From Betaproteobacteria bacterium (GTDB taxonomy: Bacteria; Pseudomonadota; Gammaproteobacteria; Burkholderiales; CAIKXV01), in the NCBI GenBank assembly GCA_021298815.1, contig JAJTHE010000060.1:23631-87630 (forward strand): a DNA stretch of 64,000 nucleotides, written 5' to 3'. The position numbers and the translations under genes were made by a program. The notes under the pieces are model-generated. The model was not told the DNA's origin, did no database searches, and saw nothing but the letters and a program-made list of their open reading frames with translations. Below are positions 48,587-56,298 of the stretch, piece after piece; the first letter of the stretch is position 1, and the number at the start of each line of letters is the position of its first letter.

Positions 48587-49507
48587 ATGAACGTCTCGAA
48601 TCGACTCCTGCTGGCAGGCCTGTGCGGCCTGGGCTTTCTCGCCGCGGGCGCGTCCGCCCACGCACAGCAGGACTGGAAGAAGAAGTTTCCGGTGATCGGC
48701 TTCAGCTCGGTCAGCGCCGAGAACCAGGCGCAGACTTCGGCCCGCTACAAGCAGCTGGCCGAAGTGTTCCGCGAGAAGGTCGGCGTCGAGATGCGCATCT
48801 TCACCGCCACCGACTACGCCGGTACCGTGCAGGCGCTGACCTCGGGGCAGATCCACATGGCGCAGATGGGCGCGAGCGCCTATTCGGCCGCCTGGATCGA
48901 CTCCAACGGCAACGTCGAACCGCTGGTGACCAACCAGGAGACCGACGGTTCGCTCGGCTACCACTCGATCCTGATCGTGAAGGCCGACAGCCCGTTCAAG
49001 TCGCTTGAGGACCTGAAGGGCCGTTCGATGGCGTGGGCCGATCCGAACTCCACCTCCGGCTACCTGATCCCGCTGGTCTCGCTGCGCGCCGCGGGCATCG
49101 AGCCCGAGAAGTTCTTCGGCAAGACGCTGTTCTCCGGCGGCCATGAACAGAGCGTGCTCGGGGTGATCAACGGGCAGTTCGATTCCGGCTTCACCTGGTC
49201 CTCGAAGGGGCACAATGCCGGCCAGATCCGGGCGATGGTCGATCGCAAGGTGCTGCGGATGGATCAGTTCCGCGTCGTCTGGGAGTCGCCGCTGATCCCC
49301 AACCCGCTGGTGGTGGTGCGCAAGGATATACCCGCCGACATGCGGCGCGACCTGCTCGAGTTCTGGACCAGCCTGGCCAAGACCCATCCGCACATTGCCG
49401 AACTGGCTGCGCGCGGCAAGACCCAGGGCTTCGTCCCGGCCACGCACGAGATGTACAGGCCGGTGCTGGATGCCGCGCTGGAAGTGCGCAAGACGCGGAA
49501 GCGCTGA
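48587..49507 (+). CDS. phnD: phosphonate ABC importer, periplasmic binding protein PhnD (copy 1)
   Basis: 306 aa. Signal peptide ending near ASAHAQQ; then the PhnD fold: IGFSSVSAENQAQTSARYKQL, YAGTVQALTSGQIHMAQMGASAYSAAWIDS, LEDLKGRSMAWADPNSTSGYLIP, and KTLFSGGHEQSVLGVINGQFDSGFTW. The Ser/Thr-rich SxTSGY loop binds the phosphonate group. ATG 48587 preferred over the TTG at 48584. Followed 3 bp later by a second phnD of similar sequence. A GC-rich 92-bp spacer separates it from phnC. Confidence 0.93.
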   Translation: MNVSNRLLLAGLCGLGFLAAGASAHAQQDWKKKFPVIGFSSVSAENQAQTSARYKQLAEVFREKVGVEMRIFTATDYAGTVQALTSGQIHMAQMGASAYSAAWIDSNGNVEPLVTNQETDGSLGYHSILIVKADSPFKSLEDLKGRSMAWADPNSTSGYLIPLVSLRAAGIEPEKFFGKTLFSGGHEQSVLGVINGQFDSGFTWSSKGHNAGQIRAMVDRKVLRMDQFRVVWESPLIPNPLVVVRKDIPADMRRDLLEFWTSLAKTHPHIAELAARGKTQGFVPATHEMYRPVLDAALEVRKTRKR

Positions 49508-49510
49508 GCG

Positions 49511-50416
49511 ATGTTCGCCCGACTGATGGTGGCCGCCGCGCTGGCCGTGTCGACGGCCGGCGCGGCGGCGCAGGACTGGCGCGTGAAGTACCCCGTGGTC
49601 AGCATGAGCGCGGTGAGCTCCGAGAGCCAGGGCGCCACCGAGGCCCGCTTCAAGGATTTCGCGAAGGTGTTCAGGGACCGCTTCGGGGTAGACCTGCGGA
49701 TATTCACCGCGTCCAGCTACTCCGGCACGATCCAGGCACTGACGGCCGGGCAGATCCAGTTCGCCAACCTCGGTCCGGCGGCCTATGCCGCGGCGTTCAT
49801 CGACTCCGATGGCGGCGTCGAGCCGCTGGCGGCGGCGAAGGAGATCGATGGCGACGTCGGATACCACTCGCACCTGATCGTCCGTGCCGATTCGCCCTTC
49901 CGGACGATCGAGGACCTCAAGGGCCGCTCGCTCGCCTGGGCCGACCCCAACTCGGCATCCGGCTACCTCATCCCGCTGGTCTCGCTGCGTGCCGCGGGCA
50001 TCGACGCCATGAAGCACTTCGGGCGAACGGTGTTCTCCGGCGGCCACGAACAGAGCGCGCTGGGCGTGGTCGGCGGCCAGTTCGACAGCGCCTTCGTGTT
50101 CGGCGCCCGCGATCCGCTGAGCCGCGGCGTGCTGCACATGATGGGGCAGCGCGGCGTGCTGGATACGTCCAGGGTGCGCGTGGTCTGGCGCTCGCCGCTG
50201 ATCCCGGGCTCGCCGGTCACGGTGCGCAAGGACCTGCCGGAGGACATGAAGCGCGACATCCAGAAGCTGTTCGTCGACCTGTATTCGATCGACCCGCGGA
50301 TGGCCGAGATCGTCGCGCGCGGCAAGACGCAGGGCTACGTGCCGGTCACCCACGCGATGTACCAGCCGGTGATCGACGCCGTGCAGGAACAGCGACGCAT
50401 GCGCAGGAAGAACTGA
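49511..50416 (+). CDS. phnD: phosphonate ABC importer, periplasmic binding protein PhnD (copy 2)
   Basis: 301 aa, tandem paralogue of the preceding gene with the same segment order: MSAVSSESQGATEARFKDF, YSGTIQALTAGQIQFANLGPAAYAAAFIDS, IEDLKGRSLAWADPNSASGYLIP, TVFSGGHEQSALGVVGGQFDSAF. Differences in the ligand loops (STSGY versus SASGY, MGASAYS versus LGPAAYA) suggest different ligand preference. Signal peptide ends near AGAAAQ. The pair may widen the range of phosphonates imported by one transporter. Confidence 0.92.
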   Translation: MFARLMVAAALAVSTAGAAAQDWRVKYPVVSMSAVSSESQGATEARFKDFAKVFRDRFGVDLRIFTASSYSGTIQALTAGQIQFANLGPAAYAAAFIDSDGGVEPLAAAKEIDGDVGYHSHLIVRADSPFRTIEDLKGRSLAWADPNSASGYLIPLVSLRAAGIDAMKHFGRTVFSGGHEQSALGVVGGQFDSAFVFGARDPLSRGVLHMMGQRGVLDTSRVRVVWRSPLIPGSPVTVRKDLPEDMKRDIQKLFVDLYSIDPRMAEIVARGKTQGYVPVTHAMYQPVIDAVQEQRRMRRKN

Positions 50417-50417
50417 G

Positions 50418-51296
50418 GTGGCGGCCACCGCCGGCGGGCTGGATGCCGTCAGGGAGTTCGAGGCGTCCTGGCGCCTGCTGCGCACGCGCAAGCGCTGGAT
50501 GACGGCCGGCTACGGCCTGCTGTTCGCCATCGCGCTGCTGGTGTCCGCCTGGGTCGGCGAGTTCGACCCGGTCAAGCTCGTGCAGGGCCTGCCGCGCATC
50601 CACGAGTACGTGGCCAAGACCCTGCCGGTGCTGACGCTCTCGAACTTCTGGGGCGACCTGGCGGAATGGTTCTACGGCCTGCCCCGCTGGCTGACCCTGC
50701 TGTGGGAGACGATCCTGATCGCCTACATCGCGACGCTGCTGGGCACGATCGGCGCGTTGGCGATGTGCTTCCATGCAGCGCGCAACCTGGCGCTGGGCAA
50801 GACCAGCTACTGGGTGACCCGCCGGGTGTTCGAGGTCGCACGGACCATCCCCGAACTGGTGTTCGCGCTGATCTTCGTGTTCGCCTTCGGCATAGGGCCG
50901 CTCGCCGGCATCCTGGCCATCGCCATCCATTCGATGGGCGGCAGCGGCAAGCTGTTCGCCGAGGCGGTCGAGAACATCGACATGAAGCCGGTGGACGGTC
51001 TGCGCGCGACCGGGGCGAACTGGGTGCAGACCATCCGCTTCGCGGTGCTGCCGCAGGTGCTGCCAAACTTCACGTCGTTCAGCCTCTGGCGGTTCGAGAT
51101 CAACGTGCGCTCGGCCTCGATCATCGGCTTCGTCGGCGCGGGCGGCATCGGCCAGGAGTTCTACACCGCCATCAGCCGGCTGTACTACGAGGACATCAGT
51201 GCGCTGATCATCCTGATGGTGTTCACCGTGATCCTGATCGACATGGTCTGCGAACGCATCCGCCATCGCCTGATCGGCAAGGAGGGCTTCGCATGA
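50418..51296 (+). CDS. phnE: phosphonate ABC importer permease PhnE (copy 1)
   Basis: 292 aa, BPD-type permease. Segments: ETILIAYIATLLGTIGALAMCFHAARN, RTIPELVFALIFVFAFGIGPLAGILAIAIHSMGGSGKLFAEAVENID, then the coupling loop GLRATGANWVQTIRFAVLPQVLPNF. GTG start 50418, 1 bp after the phnD2 stop. Contains about six membrane spans. Works with the next PhnE and PhnC. Confidence 0.93.
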   Translation: MAATAGGLDAVREFEASWRLLRTRKRWMTAGYGLLFAIALLVSAWVGEFDPVKLVQGLPRIHEYVAKTLPVLTLSNFWGDLAEWFYGLPRWLTLLWETILIAYIATLLGTIGALAMCFHAARNLALGKTSYWVTRRVFEVARTIPELVFALIFVFAFGIGPLAGILAIAIHSMGGSGKLFAEAVENIDMKPVDGLRATGANWVQTIRFAVLPQVLPNFTSFSLWRFEINVRSASIIGFVGAGGIGQEFYTAISRLYYEDISALIILMVFTVILIDMVCERIRHRLIGKEGFA

Positions 51297-52162
51297 TTCT
51301 CCGGCCTTCGGACATGACTGCTTCGGCGATCAGCCGCGCGCGGATGCTCAGTCCCGGCGCGTTCGGCGCGCCACTGGGCCAGCGGCTGCCGCACTGGCTG
51401 CTCGGCGGCGGCTTCTTCCTGCTCACCGTCTACTGCGTGGTGCTGTTCGAGATGTCGCCGCTGCGGCTGTGGGCCGGCTTCGGCAAGCTGATCGAAGTGG
51501 TCGGCCAGATGTTCCCGCCAACCGCCAAGGGCGCGGCCCTGGACTACGCCTATGCGATGCTGCAGACCGTCGCGATGGCCTTCCTCGGTACCGTCATCGC
51601 CGCCGTGCTCGCGGTGCCGCTGGGCTTCGCCTGCGCGCGCAACATGGTGCCCGGCTGGATCGTGCGCTTCGTGTTCCGCCGGTCGAGCGACGTGATGCGC
51701 GGCGTCGACCAGCTGGTATGGGCGCTGATCTTCGTGCGGGCGGTGGGCCTCGGGCCGCTGGCCGGCATCCTCGCGATCATCATCGCCGACACCGGGACGC
51801 TCGCCAAGCTCTATTCGGAAGCGATCGAGAACATCGACCGCAAGCCGATAGAAGGCGTGCGCGCCTCCGGCGCCAGCCCGGTGCAGACCATGCGCTTCGG
51901 CGTGCTGCCGCAGGTGCTGCCGATCATGCTGTCGAACGTGCTCTACATCTTCGAGTCGAACACGCGGTCGGCGACCATCCTGGGCATCGTCGGGGCGGGT
52001 GGCATCGGCTTCTTCCTGGCCGACCGGATCCGCACGATGCTGTGGGAGGAGGCCTGCTTCATCCTGCTGATGATCCTGGCCACCGTCTACCTGATCGACT
52101 GGGTGTCGCAGCGGCTTCGCGCGCGCATCACCGGCGGCGATTCCACGCCGGCGCTGCACTGA
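51293..52162 (+). CDS. phnE: phosphonate ABC importer permease PhnE (copy 2)
   Basis: 289 aa. Same family as the upstream permease: VFRRSSDVMRGVDQLVWALIFVRAVGLGPLAGILAIIIADTGTLAKLYSEAIENID and GVRASGASPVQTMRFGVLPQVLPIM. ATG overlaps the first phnE stop by 4 bases. The two permeases probably form a heterodimer. Last gene of the importer operon; convergent with the flavoprotein gene 7 bp away. Confidence 0.93.
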   Translation: MILRPSDMTASAISRARMLSPGAFGAPLGQRLPHWLLGGGFFLLTVYCVVLFEMSPLRLWAGFGKLIEVVGQMFPPTAKGAALDYAYAMLQTVAMAFLGTVIAAVLAVPLGFACARNMVPGWIVRFVFRRSSDVMRGVDQLVWALIFVRAVGLGPLAGILAIIIADTGTLAKLYSEAIENIDRKPIEGVRASGASPVQTMRFGVLPQVLPIMLSNVLYIFESNTRSATILGIVGAGGIGFFLADRIRTMLWEEACFILLMILATVYLIDWVSQRLRARITGGDSTPALH

Positions 52163-52169
52163 GGGGCGC

Positions 52170-53630
52170 TCAGCCGCCCGGGCCGCAATCGAGGCAGTTG
52201 GGCACCGGGCGCGGTCCCATGCGCAGAGCCCGCCGCAGGTCGCGCAGCGCGGTGCGCACGCCTTCCTCGATCACCGGGTGGTAGAAGGGACAGTCGAGCA
52301 TCTGCTGCACGGTGTCGCCGCGCTGCACCGACCAGGCGAGCAGGCTGCCGATGTGCTCGGCCGCCGGGCCTAACATCTCCGCGCCCAGGAAGCGCCCGGT
52401 GTCCCGTTCGCCGTAGACTTCCAGCGCGCCGCGGTTGCGCCCGGCGACGCGGCTGCGCCCCTGGTCGCCGAAGGAGACGGTCCCGGTCTCGAACGAAGTG
52501 CCGGCAGCGACGAGTTCGGCATGGCTGGCGCCAGCGATCATCATCTGGGGATCGCTGAACACGACCGCCAGCGGCGCCCGCCGCGGATGGACTCGCACGT
52601 CGGGGAAGCGTCCGGCGTTGTCGCCCGCGATGCGGCCTTCGTCGGCTGCCTCGTGCAGCAGCGGACGATCCTGCGCCGCGTCTCCGGCGATGAAGACGGG
52701 ACTCGACCCGGCCTGCGCCGTGCGGCGATCGAAGGCCGGCACGCCGGAGGCCCCCAGCGCCAGGCCGCTGTTCCCGAGTTGCAGGCCGTCGAGGTTCGGG
52801 CGCCGGCCCACCGTGCACAGGAGCCAGTCGAAGCGCGCCTCATGCGATGCGCCGCCGGACAGGGTGGACCGGACGATCACCTCGTCGCCCTCGCGCGCCA
52901 CGTCGATCGCGACCGTATCCGTGTTCATCGGCAGCTCGCCGGAAAGCACCTGCTGCGCCAGTGGCCGCAGGCCCGGGCTCGACAGCGGGCCGAGCAGGCC
53001 GCCGCGCCCGTAGAGATGGACGCGCACGCCGAGGCGATGCAGGGCCTGCGCCAGTTCGAGCCCGATGAGCCCGGCCCCGACCACGGCCACCGACCCGGGC
53101 AGGTCGTGCCACGAGAACACGTCGTCGCTGACCAGCAGCCGGTCGCCGAGCTTCTCTTGCCATCCGGGGACCAGGGCAGGCCGTGAGCCGGTCGCGATCA
53201 CGATGCGGCCTGCCCTCAGCCGGGAGCGGCCCGCAGGTCCGTCGATCTCCAGCGTCTGCGGATCCACGAAACGTGCGCGGCCGTGCAGCCGGTGCTCCTG
53301 CGGCCAGCTCTCGACGGCCTCGACGACGAGTCCGGCGAATCGATCGCGCTCGCTGCGCACGCGCGCCATGACGGCCGCGCCGTCGACTACCGCGGCCTGG
53401 GCGCGGATGCCGAAGCGGCCGGCATCCGCGATGCCGTGGGCTGCATCCGCGGCCGCGATCAGCAGCTTGCTCGGCATGCAGCCCACGCGTGCACAGGTCG
53501 TGCCGTACACGCCTGCCTCGATGAGCCGGACGCTGGACGTATGCTGAAGCACGGCGCGGTAGGCCGACAGGCCGGCCGTGCCTGCGCCGATGATCGCCAC
53601 GTCGACCTGCGGAGTGTGAGCGTCTGGCAT
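52170..53630 (-). CDS. dihydrolipoamide dehydrogenase-like flavoprotein
   Basis: 486 aa, pyridine nucleotide-disulfide oxidoreductase class I. FAD motif IIGAGTAGLSAYR, redox disulfide in GTTCARVGCMPSK, NAD motif VVGAGLIGLELAQ, FIAGDAAQDRPLLHEA, and a C-terminal HPVIEEGVRTALRDL that supplies the His-Glu base pair. The extreme C-terminus holds an extra pair, CLDCGPGG. This resembles the Lpd3-type branch rather than the pyruvate dehydrogenase E3. It sits inside the phosphonate region, 141 bp after phnN on the same strand. Its partner disulfide substrate is unknown. Confidence 0.82.
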   Translation of the reverse strand: MPDAHTPQVDVAIIGAGTAGLSAYRAVLQHTSSVRLIEAGVYGTTCARVGCMPSKLLIAAADAAHGIADAGRFGIRAQAAVVDGAAVMARVRSERDRFAGLVVEAVESWPQEHRLHGRARFVDPQTLEIDGPAGRSRLRAGRIVIATGSRPALVPGWQEKLGDRLLVSDDVFSWHDLPGSVAVVGAGLIGLELAQALHRLGVRVHLYGRGGLLGPLSSPGLRPLAQQVLSGELPMNTDTVAIDVAREGDEVIVRSTLSGGASHEARFDWLLCTVGRRPNLDGLQLGNSGLALGASGVPAFDRRTAQAGSSPVFIAGDAAQDRPLLHEAADEGRIAGDNAGRFPDVRVHPRRAPLAVVFSDPQMMIAGASHAELVAAGTSFETGTVSFGDQGRSRVAGRNRGALEVYGERDTGRFLGAEMLGPAAEHIGSLLAWSVQRGDTVQQMLDCPFYHPVIEEGVRTALRDLRRALRMGPRPVPNCLDCGPGG

Positions 53631-53771
53631 CCAGGTGTACCTGCATGGGGCCGCGATCCGAACAGGCCACGCAAGGACGGCACCCGGCGTTCAACGGTGG
53701 CTGCTGCGTCCGGCGCAGGGGTGTGCCAGGGGCGCGTGTGGAGCGTCCGGGGGGCGCCGGGCGGGTGCGCG

Positions 53772-54386
53772 TCAAGCGCGCGTCACGAGTGCCAGCAGCG
53801 ATCGGCCCGCGTCCTCCAGCGCGCCGTCGTTGAAGATTTCCGCCGCTGCAGCGCCTTCCGGCAGCGCGAACGCAGTGGCACGGGCAAGCCGTGCCTCGAT
53901 CTCGCCGGGTGCCTCTCGGCCGCGCGCCGCAAGCCTTGCACGCAGGACGGCCGTGGATGCGGTGACCAGGGCCACCTCTGCCTGCGGGAAGGCTGCGAGG
54001 GCTTCCGGCAGGTGCGCGCGTGACGCGCTGACCACCACGGTCTGTCCGGCCTCGAGCCATGCGCGGATTTCCCGTCCTATGCCGTAGCAGTGGCCATTGG
54101 CCGACCAGCACAGCGCGAACGCACCGCCTGCGCGCAGCCGCTCGAACCCTTCGCGGTCGACGGCGATGTGCCGCTCCCCACCGGCGTCGGCCGGGCGGGT
54201 GATGGTGCGCCGTGCGAAGCGGACGGTGCTTGCATCGGGACCGGACGCGAGGCGTGCACGTACCCAGTCGAGCACGCTGTCCTTTCCCGCGCCGGAGGGC
54301 CCGACGACCAGGATCAGCCGACCCGCAGCAGACCTGCCCGACACCGGGGTTGCCTGCCCGGCGGAGAGGAGGGCATCAGCGCGCAT
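53772..54386 (-). CDS. phnN: ribose 1,5-bisphosphate phosphokinase PhnN
   Basis: 204 aa, guanylate-kinase-like fold. Walker A GPSGAGKDS at 29-37, VRFARRTITRPADAGGERH, and FALCWSANGHCYGIGREI which are PhnN hallmarks. It phosphorylates ribose 1,5-bisphosphate to PRPP, the salvage end of the C-P lyase pathway. Overlaps the DUF1045 gene by 11 bp, indicating coupled translation. Confidence 0.92.
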   Translation of the reverse strand: MRADALLSAGQATPVSGRSAAGRLILVVGPSGAGKDSVLDWVRARLASGPDASTVRFARRTITRPADAGGERHIAVDREGFERLRAGGAFALCWSANGHCYGIGREIRAWLEAGQTVVVSASRAHLPEALAAFPQAEVALVTASTAVLRARLAARGREAPGEIEARLARATAFALPEGAAAAEIFNDGALEDAGRSLLALVTRA

Positions 54387-55098
54387 CAGGGGCCGGTGCA
54401 GGTTCGAACGGGATGCGTTCGATCAGCGAGAATTCCGTTCCCGGGCCGCGTTCCTCGAACAGGCAGACCGCATCCACCGGCATCGCGACGCGCGGCATGC
54501 GGCTGCCGGCGGCTTCCAGCAGGCAGGGCACGAGGCGGGGACGGTCGGGGCCCAGTGCGCCGGTCAGGGAGAAGTGCAGGCGGTATCGGTCCAGCACCGA
54601 GGGATAGCCCCACTGCGCGAGCAGCGCGCGGCCGCGGTCATCGAGGCCGGCCGCGAGCCGGCGCGCGAGCTCGCCCTCGGTCAGCGGTGCGCGCCATGCA
54701 TCGAAGCCGCGCACGCAGGCCTCGGCGAGCTGGTCTGCCTGTGGCGTGTCCTGCGTCGGCACCAGCGCGACGAAGTCGCCGAGCAGCCGAGGTTCCAGCG
54801 CGGGCAGGACGAACGACGGCTGCGCCGCGAACCGGTCGTGCAGCGCGGCGAGGAGCGATTCCAGCGTGCGCCCGGGTGCAAGACGGAATGGCGCCTTCAG
54901 CGTGGCATGGAATCCGTAGCGGCGCGGATCGGCGGTGATGCGATCCAGGCTCCCCGGATCGATGCCTGCGATCGGATGCGGCCTGCCGGCCGCGCCACCG
55001 GCGGCGCAGCGTCCGATCCAGCCCGCGCCGAACCGACCCCAGGGACTGTCGGCGGCGGGGGCCAGATAGAGCGCGTAGCGGAAGCTCGCGTCGGTCAT
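54376..55098 (-). CDS. DUF1045 phosphonate-metabolism protein, 2H phosphoesterase-like
   Basis: 240 aa, family regularly found in phn operons. Two His-x-Thr/Ser motifs are visible: HATL at 64-67 (GFHATLKAPFRL) and HFSL at 175-178 (YRLHFSLTGALG), the pair that defines the 2H phosphoesterase/cyclic phosphodiesterase fold. No phnP gene is in the window, so this protein may open the 5-phosphoribosyl-1,2-cyclic phosphate made by C-P lyase and hand ribose 1,5-bisphosphate to PhnN. That function is inference from fold and context. ATG 55098, divergent from phnG. Confidence 0.85.
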   Translation of the reverse strand: MTDASFRYALYLAPAADSPWGRFGAGWIGRCAAGGAAGRPHPIAGIDPGSLDRITADPRRYGFHATLKAPFRLAPGRTLESLLAALHDRFAAQPSFVLPALEPRLLGDFVALVPTQDTPQADQLAEACVRGFDAWRAPLTEGELARRLAAGLDDRGRALLAQWGYPSVLDRYRLHFSLTGALGPDRPRLVPCLLEAAGSRMPRVAMPVDAVCLFEERGPGTEFSLIERIPFEPAPAPDAR

Positions 55099-55099
55099 G

Positions 55100-55144
55100 T
55101 TGCAACAAACCGGTCATGCCCGAGTAATGTTCGCCCCATACGCT
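55100..55144 (+). promoter_or_regulatory. PhoB-type promoter of phnGHIJKLM
   Basis: Half-sites TTGCAAC (55100-55106), CGGTCAT (55111-55117) and GAGTAAT (55122-55128) on an 11-bp pitch, 10 bp, then -10 TACGCT (55139-55144). Matches to CTGTCAT/C are 4, 6 and 4 of 7, weaker than the other two sites, but spacing is identical. Located in the 96-bp gap between DUF1045 and phnG. Confidence 0.5.
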
Positions 55145-55194
55145 TCATCCGCTCCGTCACAAGGGGTTCCCGAAAATGATGAACGGACGATAGC

Positions 55195-55668
55195 GTGGCC
55201 ATGTTGCAATCGGTTGACAGCCTGAAGGACTTGGAAAGACGCCGGCACTGGATCGGCATGCTGGCCCGCGCGGACCTCGAGTTCCTGGAGCGTGAGGTCG
55301 CCAAGCTCGACCCGCCCGCGTACACCTGGCTGCGCCGGCCGGAGACCGGCCTCACGATGGTGCGCGCGAGGATCGGCGGCACCGGCGACAAGTTCAACCT
55401 CGGCGAGGCGACCGTCACGCGCTGCACGCTGCGGTTGGCGACCGGCGAGACCGGGGTTGCCTACATCCAGGGCCGCTCGCATCGCAAGGTCGAACTGGCT
55501 GCCATCGGCGACGCGCTGCTGCAGTCGCCCATCTTCCACGCTGCCGCCTACCGCGCGCTGGTGGAACCGGCCATGGACCGGCTGGCCGAGCGTGCCGCGC
55601 GCATGCAGCGCCAGGCACAGGCGACACGGGTCGAGTTCTTCACCGTCGCGCGCGAGGCCGGTGCATGA
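55195..55668 (+). CDS. phnG: C-P lyase core subunit PhnG
   Basis: 157 aa. Family segments: RRRHWIGMLARADLEFLE, TYxWLRRPETGLTMVRARIGGTGDKFNLGEATVTRC, and GVAYIQGRSHRKVELAAIGDALLQ. PhnG belongs to the PhnGHIJ core complex that couples phosphonates to ribose triphosphate. Start GTG 55195 or ATG 55201. Overlaps phnH by 4 bases. Confidence 0.93.
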   Translation: MAMLQSVDSLKDLERRRHWIGMLARADLEFLEREVAKLDPPAYTWLRRPETGLTMVRARIGGTGDKFNLGEATVTRCTLRLATGETGVAYIQGRSHRKVELAAIGDALLQSPIFHAAAYRALVEPAMDRLAERAARMQRQAQATRVEFFTVAREAGA

Positions 55669-56297
55669 GCGCGGTGGTCGACCTTTCCCGGCTGGCGCCG
55701 GGGTTCGCGCAGCCTGCACTCGACAGCCAGACGGTGTTCCGTACCTGCCTGGATGCGCTGGCCGATCCCGGCCGCGTCAAGCACCTCGCCGGCGGGATCC
55801 TCGAGAGCCCGCCCGCGGGTGCGTCGCCCGCCGCCGTGGCCGTGCTGCTCGCGCTGCTCGACCAGGACACCCCGCTGTGGCTGGGCGAGGGCCTGCGCGA
55901 TGGCGATGTCGCAGCCTACCTGCGCTTCCATACCGGCTGCCCGATCGTGCGGTCACCTGCCGAGGCCGGCTTCGCGCTCCTGGCAGGCGGCGACGAAGCG
56001 GCCAGCCTGTCGGACTTCATGCAGGGGTCGGAAACGTTCCCGGACCGCTCCGCGACGCTGGTCGTGCAGTGCGACGGGCTGTCGAACACGCGGGACGCGA
56101 TGGACGGCGCCGGCGGCTGGCGGCTGACCGGCCCGGGCATCCGCGAGCAGGCGTGGCTGCAGGTCGCGGGCGCCCGCGCGGACTTTCCGCGGCAATGGGC
56201 CAGCAACCGGAAGTGCTTCCCCTGCGGGGTGGATGTGTTCTTCGCCAGCGGATTGTCGCTGGCCGGATTGCCGCGCACGACGCGCCTGGAGGCCTGA
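55665..56297 (+). CDS. phnH: C-P lyase core subunit PhnH
   Basis: 210 aa. Recognised by LAPGFAQPALDSQTVFRTCLDALADPGR at the start, LDQDTPLWLGEGL, LRFHTGCPI, and a C-terminal FPRQWASNRKCFPCGVDVFF. PhnH dimerises in the core complex. ATG overlaps phnG stop. Confidence 0.93.
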   Translation: MSAVVDLSRLAPGFAQPALDSQTVFRTCLDALADPGRVKHLAGGILESPPAGASPAAVAVLLALLDQDTPLWLGEGLRDGDVAAYLRFHTGCPIVRSPAEAGFALLAGGDEAASLSDFMQGSETFPDRSATLVVQCDGLSNTRDAMDGAGGWRLTGPGIREQAWLQVAGARADFPRQWASNRKCFPCGVDVFFASGLSLAGLPRTTRLEA

Positions 56298-56298
56298 C

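Noticed and set aside
55099..55194. A minus-strand Pho box for the DUF1045-phnN unit in the phnG divergent gap
   Set aside because: Candidate half-sites on that strand (TTGTGAC then CGGATGA) fail in the second position and no -10 lies at the right distance.
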